Shown: in pieces, positions 8,437 to 16,078 of the stretch
Layout: each line of letters starts with the position of its first letter
How positions within the stretch are numbered: the first letter of the stretch is position 1
Assembly (NCBI RefSeq): GCF_016785085.1
Contig: NZ_JAENHO010000011.1
Coordinates: 350,066-414,065, forward strand
Direction: 5' to 3'
DNA length: 64,000 nucleotides
DNA from: Paractinoplanes lichenicola
GTDB lineage: Bacteria; Actinomycetota; Actinomycetes; Mycobacteriales; Micromonosporaceae
Translations under genes and position numbers: made by a program
Notes under the pieces: generated by a model
The model's database searches: none
Told to the model about the DNA's origin: nothing
Seen by the model: only the letters and a program-made list of their open reading frames with translations

Positions 8437-9076
8437 GCCCCGACTCGTAGGCCCAGACGACCAGCTGGGCGCGGTCGCGGCAGTGCAGTTTGGTCATGGC
8501 CCGGTTGACGTGCGTCTTCGCCGTCAGCGGGCTGATCACCATGCGCGTGGCGATCTCGTCGTTGGTCAGGCCCCGGGCCACCAGCTCGACGATCTCCTGC
8601 TCGCGCCCGGTCAGCACATCGCGGCCGGCCGCGGGGTCGGGCGGGGGTGGCCCGGTCACGAACTCGCTGATCAGCGTGCGGGTGACCGCGGGCGCCAGCA
8701 GCGCGTCGCCCCGGGCCACCACGTCGATCGCCTGCAGCAGATCGCCCGGGTCGGCGTCCTTGAGCAGGAACCCGCTGGCCCCGGCCCGCAGCGCGGCGAA
8801 CACATAGGAGTCGAGCCCGTAGTTGGTCAGGATCAGCACGCGCACCCCGGCCAGCCCCGGTTCGGCGGCGATGCGGCGGGTGGCCTCGATCCCGTCGAGC
8901 CCCGGCATCTGCACGTCCATCAACACGACGTCGGGCCGCAGCACCCGGCATTGCCGCACGGCATCGGCCCCGTCGGCGGCCTCCCCCACCACCTCGACAC
9001 CGTCCTCGGCCTCGAGCAACGCCCGGAACCCGGCCCGCATCAGCGCCTGATCGTCAACCAGCAGAACCCGGATCAA
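8414..9076 (-). CDS. NarL/LuxR-type response regulator
   Basis: 220 residues. Receiver domain residues 1-120 with acidic pocket DD at 8-9, phospho-acceptor Asp in VVLMDVQMPG, Thr in ILTNYG and Lys in FLLKDAD. C-terminal LuxR helix-turn-helix with LTGREQEIVELVARGLTNDEIATRM. Start is TTG 9076, whose bases overlap the TGA stop of the kinase gene, so the pair is translationally coupled. Function: DNA-binding partner of the adjacent kinase; targets unknown. The palindrome at 10639-10654 upstream of the operon is a candidate binding site. Confidence 0.93.
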   Translation of the reverse strand: MIRVLLVDDQALMRAGFRALLEAEDGVEVVGEAADGADAVRQCRVLRPDVVLMDVQMPGLDGIEATRRIAAEPGLAGVRVLILTNYGLDSYVFAALRAGASGFLLKDADPGDLLQAIDVVARGDALLAPAVTRTLISEFVTGPPPPDPAAGRDVLTGREQEIVELVARGLTNDEIATRMVISPLTAKTHVNRAMTKLHCRDRAQLVVWAYESGLIAPRRR

Positions 9077-10614
9077 CCCGCCCCATCCCCCGCCGCCCCG
9101 CTCAGACCCGCACCACCCCGCACCGCGCCACCCGCCGCCGCGTTGTCCGACGCCGCACCGCCATCCGCCGTGTTGTCCGCCGCCGGGCTATTGAGCGCCC
9201 CGCTGCCCTCTGGGGAGCCGCCTGCCGATCCGCCACCCGCCGTGGTGCTGCCTCTCGCAATGCGACCATGCGCCGACCCGCCCAGCGTCCCGCCGTCCAG
9301 CGTTGCGCCGTCCAGCGTTGCGCCGTCCAGCGTTGCGCCGTCCAGGGTTGCGCCGTCCAGGGTTGCGCCGTCCAGGGTTGCGCCGTCCAGGGTTGCGCCG
9401 TCCAGGGTTGCGCCGTCCAGGGTTGCGCCGTCCAGGGTTGCGCCGTCCAGGGTTGCGCCGGCGATTGGGAATGTTGCCCGCACGGCGAAGCCGCCGCCAT
9501 CGCGCGGAGTTGCCTGCAGGGCGCCGCCGAGGCCGGTGACCCGCTCTCGCATGCCGCGCAGGCCCACGCCCGGCGCCACCGGGCAGTCGGGTGACGCCAA
9601 TCCGTCGTCCGTGACTGCGACCGCCAACGATTCGGACGAGTAAGCGATGTGGACCTCGGCGGCCGCCCGGCCGGCATGGCGGGCCACGTTGGTCAGCGCC
9701 TCTTGCACGACGCGGTAGCCCGCCTGGTCGACCTCGGCCGGCAACTCGACGGGATCCCCGTCGACCACAACGCTCACGGGGAAACCGGCCGCTCTGGTCC
9801 GCTCGGCCAGCTCCTCCACCAGCGCCAGCCCGATGCCCTCCACATCGGAAGGAGTGCGCAGCACCTCGAGTGTCTCGCGCAGCTCCCGCATCGCCGCGCC
9901 GCCCGCCTCTTGGATCGCGAGCAGCGCGGCCGGTGGCTCCTCGCCGCGCTTGCGGGCCAGATGCACGGCTATCCCGGCCTGCACCTTGATCACCGAGATG
10001 CTGTGCGTGAGCGAGTCGTGCAGGTCTCGGGCGATCCGCAGGCGCTCCTCCCCCGCCCGGCGCAGCGCCACCTCCTCGCGGGTGCGCTCCGCCTCGGCCG
10101 CTCGCTGCTCGACCTGCTCGAGATAGGCCCGGCGCTGCCGACCGACCACGCCCGCGACGTTGGCCGCCACGAACCAGCCCAGCAGCAGCGACGTGCGCTC
10201 GACCAATTGCTGCGCGGCCTCCCCCGCAGGGGCCGCGGAGATGTCGCGCGCGAGGAAGCCGCCGAGGAACACCAGGCTGGTCAGGGCGGCGGGCAGGCGA
10301 TGACCCCGCCAGGCGGTGAGATAGACCAGGCCGAGCACCGGGAACGCGGCGGCCACACCCGCATGCACTCGCAAGTGGAGCGCGAGCATCGAGGCGGTCA
10401 CGACCAGGAGCGCGGGCACCGGATAACGCCTGCCGACGGCCACCCCCGCGGCCATGACGACGATCAGCAGCACCCCGACGGCCCCCACCGGACCCGAGTC
10501 GGGCGCGAGGGCGGCGTTGGCCAGCAGCAGCCCTCCCAGGAGGAGGCCGCCGGCGAGATAGGGCAGGTCGAGTCGCACGTTGGCACTGTAGGACGGCGGC
10601 CCGCCGGCAGGCAT
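9073..10614 (-). CDS. DesK-like sensor histidine kinase with C-terminal pentapeptide repeats
   Basis: 513 residues from ATG 10614. Residues 1-155 hold about five membrane helices with very short loops. A coiled linker follows, then the HisKA_3 box RIARDLHDSLTHS with phospho-accepting His199. The ATPase domain has the N-box VVQEALTNVARHA and G-boxes DDGLASPDC and GLRGMRERV, ending near 386. Unusually, residues 387-441 are 11 perfect ATLDG pentapeptides plus GTLGG, then a 67-residue Gly/Ala/Ser-rich tail. The pentapeptides fit the A-x-L-x-x pattern of right-handed pentapeptide helices. Such a tail is absent from ordinary DesK/NarL kinases; whether it folds is inference. Confidence 0.9.
   Translation of the reverse strand: MPAGGPPSYSANVRLDLPYLAGGLLLGGLLLANAALAPDSGPVGAVGVLLIVVMAAGVAVGRRYPVPALLVVTASMLALHLRVHAGVAAAFPVLGLVYLTAWRGHRLPAALTSLVFLGGFLARDISAAPAGEAAQQLVERTSLLLGWFVAANVAGVVGRQRRAYLEQVEQRAAEAERTREEVALRRAGEERLRIARDLHDSLTHSISVIKVQAGIAVHLARKRGEEPPAALLAIQEAGGAAMRELRETLEVLRTPSDVEGIGLALVEELAERTRAAGFPVSVVVDGDPVELPAEVDQAGYRVVQEALTNVARHAGRAAAEVHIAYSSESLAVAVTDDGLASPDCPVAPGVGLRGMRERVTGLGGALQATPRDGGGFAVRATFPIAGATLDGATLDGATLDGATLDGATLDGATLDGATLDGATLDGATLDGATLDGATLDGGTLGGSAHGRIARGSTTAGGGSAGGSPEGSGALNSPAADNTADGGAASDNAAAGGAVRGGAGLSGAAGDGAG
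9286..9465. repeat. 15-bp in-frame minisatellite in the kinase gene
   Basis: The unit GGTTGCGCCGTCCAG (minus-strand codons for ATLDG) is repeated 10 times exactly or with one G/C change at 9301-9450, with degenerate edge units on both sides. Three copies share CGTTG and seven share GGTTG, so copies spread in blocks, as replication slippage would produce. Unit length is divisible by 3, so copy changes stay in frame. Confidence 0.95.
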
Positions 10615-10638
10615 CCCCTCAGCGCGGTAGTTAGGGCG

Positions 10639-10654
10639 TACTGCGAACGCAGTA
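10639..10654. promoter_or_regulatory. Palindromic operator candidate between kinase and AhpD-like genes
   Basis: TACTGCG-AA-CGCAGTA is a perfect 7-bp inverted repeat. It lies 25 bp upstream of the kinase start and 68 bp upstream of the divergent AhpD-like gene, where a regulator could control both. The neighbouring LuxR-type response regulator is the obvious candidate. Confidence 0.55.
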
Positions 10655-10721
10655 TCAGGCGGTGCTCAGGTGCCTGCGCCGGCGGGACGTCTCGGCGCCA
10701 CGGCCACCCGAGCATCGGACC

Positions 10722-11711
10722 ATGACGTATCGCTTCTTCACCCCGCCCCGGCCCACCGGCCTGGCCGCCGAGGTCAACCGCCAGCTCCGCGAGGACTTCA
10801 TCGGCCCGCTGCCGACGTTCCAGGCTCTGTCCGCGGTGCCGGAACTGATGGCCGCGACCTGGTCGTTGCTGCGCGAATCGCTGCTCGCCGACGCCGATCC
10901 GCCGGTCGGCCGGGTCGAACGCGAGCTGGTCGCGGCCGTCATCTCCCGGGCCAATCGCTGCCGGTTCTGTGTGGACGCTCACGTGACGTTGTTGCACGGC
11001 CTCGGCGAGCACGATCTGGCCGAGACGATCGCCCGCGGCGACCCACCACCGGGCTTGCGGCACGCCGAGCTCTCCGCCTGGGCCACGGCCAGCCGCACGC
11101 CAAGGGCAAAGACCTGGAGCAGCCCGTACGCTCCCCAGCTGACCGGCACGCTGCTGGCGTTCCACTTCATCAACCGGGTCGTGTCCGCGCTGCTGACTCC
11201 GGATCTGCTCCCCGGCGGCCTGCAGCGCTTCCCCGCCGTGCGCTCAGCCGGTGGACGGCTCGTCGCCCGGACCACCCGCGACCCCAGAGATCCCGGCCGC
11301 AGCCTGGCGCTGTTGCCCGCCACGACCCCGTCACCACCGGCCTGGGCCGCCGGAAGTCCCATCGGGACGGCGTACGCGGCCCTGATCGACGCGGCCGCGG
11401 GCGGTGGCGCCCTGCTGGGTGAGGCAGCCCGCGAGACCGTCGTGGCCACCGTGCGCTGGGAGGACGGCCGGCACCCCGAGCGTCCCGCCGATTGGGCGGC
11501 CGATCTGGTGCGCGAGCTGCCCGCCGCCGACCGGGTGGGCACCCGCATCGCCCTGCTGGCCGCCTTCGCCCCGCACGCGATCAGCCGGGGTGACGTGGGC
11601 CTGTGGCAGCTCTCCCGCCCCGCCGACGCCGATCTGGTGCGGCTGGTCGCCTTCGGCGCTATCACCGCCACCGCCCACGTAGCCCGGGCCCTGAACCCGG
11701 CTCACCGTTAG
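10722..11711 (+). CDS. AhpD/carboxymuconolactone-decarboxylase-like protein
   Basis: 329 residues from ATG 10722. The motif RANRCRFCVDAHVTLL has the C-x2-C-x3-H arrangement of AhpD-like peroxidase/reductase domains, near residue 85. The rest is all-helical with a second, degenerate half (residues 190-329). This is longer than single-domain AhpD (about 175) and may be an internally duplicated version. Role in peroxide or thiol redox is inferred. Followed after 10 bp by a membrane protein and then a multicopper oxidase on the same strand, suggesting one operon. Confidence 0.75.
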   Translation: MTYRFFTPPRPTGLAAEVNRQLREDFIGPLPTFQALSAVPELMAATWSLLRESLLADADPPVGRVERELVAAVISRANRCRFCVDAHVTLLHGLGEHDLAETIARGDPPPGLRHAELSAWATASRTPRAKTWSSPYAPQLTGTLLAFHFINRVVSALLTPDLLPGGLQRFPAVRSAGGRLVARTTRDPRDPGRSLALLPATTPSPPAWAAGSPIGTAYAALIDAAAGGGALLGEAARETVVATVRWEDGRHPERPADWAADLVRELPAADRVGTRIALLAAFAPHAISRGDVGLWQLSRPADADLVRLVAFGAITATAHVARALNPAHR

Positions 11712-11721
11712 GACCGTCATC

Positions 11722-12177
11722 ATGCGCAAGGCCTTCGCCGTCGTCAGCACCGCATTGCTGATCGTCTTCGCCCTGCAGTTCGTCTTCGCCGCCGTCGGCG
11801 CCTTCACCAAGCCCCAGGCCGATTCCTCGTACGCCCTGCACAGCCTCACCGGCATGGCGGTCATCCCGCTGCTCACGTTGCTCACCACGCTGTTCGCCTA
11901 TCTGGCCAAGGCCCCCGGCCGGCTGATCGGCCTGAGCATCCTGCCGCTGGGCCTGACGATCCTGCAGGCCCTGCTGGCCATGCTCGCGAACGCGTTCACC
12001 GACGCCTCGGGCGGCAGCACGGTCGCGGGCCTGATCGTCGGCGGCCTGCACGCGGTGAACGGCATCGTCGCCGTGCACATCGTGGTCGCCGTAGTGCGCG
12101 GAGCGCGCAAACTTGCGCAGTCACCGAACGCAGTTGAGCGGGAGTCGGCGGCTGCCCCGTCCGTGGATGTCGCATGA
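11722..12177 (+). CDS. Four-helix membrane protein, DUF6220-like
   Basis: 151 residues with four membrane helices (about 7-28, 45-66, 72-94, 103-124) and a hydrophilic C-terminus. The sequence YALHSLTGMAVIPLLTLLT with conserved His residues in helices 2 and 4 (LHSLTG, LHAVNG) resembles DUF6220 proteins; paired His could bind heme or a metal, which is inference. The stop overlaps the start of the multicopper oxidase by 4 bp (ATGA), so the two are probably coupled and may work together at the membrane. Confidence 0.75.
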   Translation: MRKAFAVVSTALLIVFALQFVFAAVGAFTKPQADSSYALHSLTGMAVIPLLTLLTTLFAYLAKAPGRLIGLSILPLGLTILQALLAMLANAFTDASGGSTVAGLIVGGLHAVNGIVAVHIVVAVVRGARKLAQSPNAVERESAAAPSVDVA

Positions 12178-13907
12178 CGACCGGTTCGCTGCTCGCGGCC
12201 GATCTCGTCGTCGCGGTGCTGGTCGCCGCGGGGTGGCTCGCCGCCGGTGCCGTGGCGGCGGCCGGGCGGCGACGGATCGCGCTGGGGTTGGCCACTTGCG
12301 CACTAACGGCCACCATCGGTCGCGCGATAACGATCGTTGCGCTCAGCCGGGACGGGTGGTGGTTCGCGGCGGAGAAGGTGCTGATCGCCGGGCCGCTGCT
12401 GGTAGCCGGAGTGGCTGTCGCCGCCCTTGCGTTGTTGCGCAAACGGACAGAATCCGTCGCGCTTCTGTTCGCCGGGTACGCATCAACCGCCGCAGTGCTC
12501 GTAACGGTTCTGCACGGTTATCCGGTGTCGGGCGGGGTGGCCCTGTACGCGGTGTCGGGAGTTGCCGCAGCCACCGCGGTGACGTGGCGCGTTCTCGGGC
12601 CCCGGCCATCACCAACCGTGTCGCGCGCGGCCGTCGTGGTGGCGATCGCGGCGCTCGTGGCCGGCACCGGGCTGGCCGCGTCAGCGGGTGCGACCCCGGC
12701 TCCGCAGCATCAGCACGCGCCGGTGGCCGGGCCGGCCGTGAGCGAGCCGGCCGCGAGCGAGCCGGCCAGGCAGTTCACGCTCACGGCCGGAACCGCCACG
12801 GTCGAGGCCGGCGGCAAGAAGGTCGAGGCATGGGCGTTCAACGGCCAGGTGCCGGGCCCGGAGATCGCGGCCACGGTCGGCGACGTCATCGAGGTGAAGT
12901 TGCGCAACCGCGACATCGATCGGGGCGTGACCCTGCACTGGCACGGCTACGACGTGCCGAACGATCAGGACGGGGTGCCGGACGTGACCCAGGCCGCGGT
13001 GCTGCCGGGGCAGGAGTTCGTCTATCGGTTCCGCGCGGACCAGGCAGGCACGTACTGGTATCACACACATTCGGCCTCCGACGTCGGCGTCCGGATGGGG
13101 CTCTACGGCGTGCTCGTCGTTCGTCCACGCCCGGTGAGCGGCCTCGACGTGATCGTGCCGGTGCATACCCTGTCGGGCCAGATCCTGCCCGCACCGGCGG
13201 TCACCGCGGCCGCGCCCGGCTCCCCCGTGCGGCTCCGCCTGATCAACACCGACAGCACAACCCACCGGTACGCCGTCGCGGGCGCACCTTTCCGCGTCGC
13301 GGCGATCGACGGGATGGACCTCCGACATCCCTCCCCACTCTCCGAGCAGGCACTGCTGATTCCGGCCGGCGGCCGGTACGACGTGCTGACGACGGCACCC
13401 GCGGTGCTCTATGTCGACGGTCGCCAACTTTGGTCGACGGGCGCGCAGCCGGTCGAAACCGCGCACTGGCCGGTGTTCGATCCGCTCACTTATGGCACCG
13501 CTGAACCCGTGCCGTGGTCGCGGTTCGACCGCTCGTTCACGCTCGTGCTCGACCGTGGACTGGACCTGCGCGGTTTGCTGCCCCGATACGCGCATACGGT
13601 CAACGGCGCGGCCGACCCGGACATCCCCGTGCAGTTCGTCCGGCGCGGCGACATCGTCAAGTTCACGATCGTCAACCGCTCCTTGGTCGTTCATCCGTGG
13701 CACCTGCACGGTCACCATGTGCTCGTTCTTGCGCGCAACGGCCAACCGGCGACCGGAAGCCCGCTGTGGCTGGACTCGTTCGACGTGCGGCCCGGCGAGG
13801 TGTGGGAGGTGGCGTTCGAGGCGAACAACCCCGGCATGTGGGCCAACCACTGCCACAACCTGCCCCACGCCGGCGCGGGCATGATGCTGCACTTGGCCTA
13901 CGAGTAG
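12174..13907 (+). CDS. Membrane-fused multicopper oxidase
   Basis: 577 residues. Residues 1-170 contain about six membrane helices. After a His/Ala/Pro linker (QHQHAPVAGP), residues 200-577 form a cupredoxin-type oxidase with all four copper motifs: HWHGYD, YWYHTHSAS, HPWHLHGHHV and HCHNLPHAGAGMM. The last carries the Cys, two His and axial Met of the type 1 site. Soluble laccases and CopA have signal peptides; fusion to a polytopic membrane domain is uncommon. It would oxidise a substrate or Cu(I) on the outer face. Overlaps the upstream DUF6220-like gene by ATGA. Confidence 0.9.
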   Translation: MTTGSLLAADLVVAVLVAAGWLAAGAVAAAGRRRIALGLATCALTATIGRAITIVALSRDGWWFAAEKVLIAGPLLVAGVAVAALALLRKRTESVALLFAGYASTAAVLVTVLHGYPVSGGVALYAVSGVAAATAVTWRVLGPRPSPTVSRAAVVVAIAALVAGTGLAASAGATPAPQHQHAPVAGPAVSEPAASEPARQFTLTAGTATVEAGGKKVEAWAFNGQVPGPEIAATVGDVIEVKLRNRDIDRGVTLHWHGYDVPNDQDGVPDVTQAAVLPGQEFVYRFRADQAGTYWYHTHSASDVGVRMGLYGVLVVRPRPVSGLDVIVPVHTLSGQILPAPAVTAAAPGSPVRLRLINTDSTTHRYAVAGAPFRVAAIDGMDLRHPSPLSEQALLIPAGGRYDVLTTAPAVLYVDGRQLWSTGAQPVETAHWPVFDPLTYGTAEPVPWSRFDRSFTLVLDRGLDLRGLLPRYAHTVNGAADPDIPVQFVRRGDIVKFTIVNRSLVVHPWHLHGHHVLVLARNGQPATGSPLWLDSFDVRPGEVWEVAFEANNPGMWANHCHNLPHAGAGMMLHLAYE

Positions 13908-13958
13908 CCGCGGCGTGCCCTACCGTGGTGCGGTCACCAAGCCATCGGGGAGGCAGGC

Positions 13959-14912
13959 ATGACGGAGTCCGGCTGGTCGCGCTTCGGATACGGGTCGTGG
14001 TCGGATCTCGCCTGGGTGCGGGCCCAGCTCGCGGCCGGCGCCGATCCGAACACCCTCGTACGGGGAAACGGCCGGCCGCTGCACCATGCCGCGCGGGAGG
14101 GCTCGGCCGAAGTGGTGGCCGAGCTGGCCGCGCTCGTCGACGACGTGGATGCCGTCGGCGACGGGCACACCGCGCTCTGGCTCGCCGTCCAGGCCGGCCG
14201 GCCCGCCAACGCCCGCGCACTCGTGGCGGCCGGCGCGGACCCCGAGCGGCCGATGATGGCCGGCTGGTCACCCGCGCGGCTGAGCCTGGCCGGCGCGACG
14301 CCCGACCTGTTCGAGACAAGCGCGGCACTGACCGACGCCGAGGTCTCCGCGGTCGCCGAGGCGCGCGAGCTCATCGATGCGCTCGCCGCGATCGACGGCG
14401 ACGGCATGAGCCTGTGCTGCGTCGCGGGCATCGACGCCGCCGAGGCGGTGCGGCGCCTGGACGCCGCGGCGGTCCAGGAGTCGATCGCCGCCGAGGACAT
14501 GTGGGACGCCACGGACGACGAGTCCATGCGAACGCTGGGTGTCACCGATGTGCCCGGTGGCTGCGTGGTCAGCCAACCGTGGGCTTACGGCGCGTCCATG
14601 CCGCTGGTCGCGCTGCTGCTGTCAGCCGGCACGACCTGTTACGGCATGTACGCCAACCCCAAGAGCGGCAACCAGGGCGCGTCGGTCCACGACGGGGCGA
14701 TCACGGGTTGGGATCTGCATCCGGGCGGCGGCTGGTCCGCGGCCGACGCGACCGCCACCGAGATCCTGCGCGATTTCCTGTATCAGCATCACGCCGTCGC
14801 GTATTGCTGCGCCTACGCCGGAGTGCGGCCGGCCGGCGCTCGCCCGTTCACCGACCCCGACCGCTGGATCCGGCTCCCCGTACGCGACTGGTGGGCGACT
14901 TCGGCGAGCTAG
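13959..14912 (+). CDS. Ankyrin-repeat protein with unknown C-terminal domain
   Basis: 317 residues from ATG 13959, with GGGGAGG upstream. N-terminal ankyrin repeats are visible as GADPNTLVRGNGRPLHHAAREG and GHTALWLAVQAGRPANARALVAAGADPE, covering about residues 20-110. The rest (about 130-317) has conserved-looking Cys/Trp/His-rich stretches, including SLCCVAG, GTTCYGMYANPKSG and YQHHAVAYCCAY, and matches no domain recognised here. No signal peptide. Likely a cytoplasmic protein-protein interaction module. Confidence 0.8.
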   Translation: MTESGWSRFGYGSWSDLAWVRAQLAAGADPNTLVRGNGRPLHHAAREGSAEVVAELAALVDDVDAVGDGHTALWLAVQAGRPANARALVAAGADPERPMMAGWSPARLSLAGATPDLFETSAALTDAEVSAVAEARELIDALAAIDGDGMSLCCVAGIDAAEAVRRLDAAAVQESIAAEDMWDATDDESMRTLGVTDVPGGCVVSQPWAYGASMPLVALLLSAGTTCYGMYANPKSGNQGASVHDGAITGWDLHPGGGWSAADATATEILRDFLYQHHAVAYCCAYAGVRPAGARPFTDPDRWIRLPVRDWWATSAS

Positions 14913-14955
14913 TGGGCGTACGGGGAAAGGTTTTGCCGAAGGCCGCGGGGGAAAC

Positions 14956-15594
14956 GTGGCGGGAATGCAGAAGCCGCAGGTAGTGACGGTCGAGGAGTGG
15001 GAGCGGGAGCGCGCGGACCTGCTCGTCGCGGAGAAGGAAGCGACGCGGCAGTTGGACGCGATCGCGGCACGACGGCGCCGGCTGCCCATGGTTCTGGTGT
15101 CGAACCACTACGTCTTCGACGCCAGCGACGGCAAACGCTCGCTGCTCGAGTTGTTCGAGGGCCGTCCGGAGTTGGCCGTTTACCAGTTCATGGACAACGG
15201 GCCCGAGCACTTCTGCCCGGGGTGCACGGCGTTCACCGACAACGTGCCCGGTCATGCGCTGGAGATGCTCGCCGCGCACGGGATCAGCTGGGCGACGGTG
15301 TCGAACATGCCGATCGAGCAGATCGAGTGGTACAAGGCCGAGCGTAAATGGACACTTCCGTTCGTGTCGTCGCGCAACACGACGTTCGCGGACGACTGCG
15401 GGGCCGGCGGCGGCTTCCTGTTCAGCATGTTCCTGCGCGACGGTGACGACGTCTATCGGACATACAGCACCACTCGGCGCGGCGTCGACCGGCTGCTGTT
15501 CTCGAACAACGTGAAGGATCTGAGCGCGTACGGGCGGCAGGAGGACTGGGAGGACTCGCCCGCGGGCTGGCCGCAGCACCCGACGTACGGGTGA
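14956..15594 (+). CDS. DUF899 thioredoxin-like protein
   Basis: 212 residues from GTG 14956 (GGGGGAA upstream; ATG 14965 also possible). The order VTVEEWERERADLLVAEKE, then SLLELFEGRPELAVYQFMDN, then FCPGCTAFTDNV is typical of DUF899, a thioredoxin-fold family with a C-x-x-C pair near residue 90. The C-terminus ends DWEDSPAGWPQHPTYG, also family-like. A redox role is inferred from fold only. Confidence 0.88.
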   Translation: MAGMQKPQVVTVEEWERERADLLVAEKEATRQLDAIAARRRRLPMVLVSNHYVFDASDGKRSLLELFEGRPELAVYQFMDNGPEHFCPGCTAFTDNVPGHALEMLAAHGISWATVSNMPIEQIEWYKAERKWTLPFVSSRNTTFADDCGAGGGFLFSMFLRDGDDVYRTYSTTRRGVDRLLFSNNVKDLSAYGRQEDWEDSPAGWPQHPTYG

Positions 15595-15638
15595 CGACGT
15601 CATGACTGCGGGCTAACCACGCGGCCGCGCAGCAGAAA

Positions 15639-15661
15639 TTGTCGTACCCCGGGGCTAACTT
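15639..15661 (+). promoter_or_regulatory. Second DNA-damage (PafBC/RecA-NDp)-type promoter candidate
   Basis: TTGTCGTAC, then 8 nt, then TAACTT. It matches TTGTCR and TANNNT at the exact N8 spacing. The element at 6808-6830 differs only in a few bases, and both have TACCCC. It drives the small gene starting at 15729 after a 67-nt leader. Confidence 0.55.
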
Positions 15662-15728
15662 GGCGATGAGTTCTCCGCACACCACTGGTCTTATCTACGG
15701 AGAGTGTCAGACGAAGGAGGAGATCCTC

Positions 15729-15992
15729 ATGACCACCACCGCCCCGATCCTGACCGTCGCCCGCGCGGAAGCGCTGTTCACGAGCCACTTGTCCACCGGC
15801 AGCAAGCCCTCCTACGTCGCCGTCGAGCAGGCGATCCGTCACGCGGTGCGCATGCACGGCGGCGTCCGGGGATGCGCGGCCGACGTCGCCGGGGAGTACG
15901 GCGACCATCCCGAGTCCGCCGCTCCCCGCATGCGCTGGGCGCGCGGTGTCGTCGAGGACCTGTACGGGTCACGCTGGGTCCTGGCCGCCTGA
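15729..15992 (+). CDS. Small conserved-looking protein behind a damage-type promoter
   Basis: 87 residues from ATG 15729 with an excellent AAGGAGG. The sequence begins MTTTAPILTVARAEALF and contains SYVAVEQAIRHAVRMHGGVRG and ESAAPRMRWARGVVEDLY, predicted mostly helical. No known domain recognised. It stands alone between the DUF899 gene and an acyl-CoA dehydrogenase. Its promoter type suggests a role in the damage response; this is inference. Confidence 0.75.
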   Translation: MTTTAPILTVARAEALFTSHLSTGSKPSYVAVEQAIRHAVRMHGGVRGCAADVAGEYGDHPESAAPRMRWARGVVEDLYGSRWVLAA

Positions 15993-16049
15993 AACACCCG
16001 GCGTGGCGAGCTTCACCGCTTGATCGCCACCCGGCCGGGGTAACGTTGC

Positions 16050-16061
16050 TACTCACCAGTA
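16050..16061. promoter_or_regulatory. Possible TetR-type operator upstream of acyl-CoA dehydrogenase
   Basis: TACT-CACC-AGTA is an inverted repeat of 4-bp arms placed 18 bp before the ATG, inside a larger GTAAC...GTAAC direct repeat. Short TACT/AGTA palindromes are common for TetR repressors of fatty-acid genes, but the arms are too short for a firm call. Confidence 0.3.
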
Positions 16062-16078
16062 ACAAGGGTGGAGGCGAC

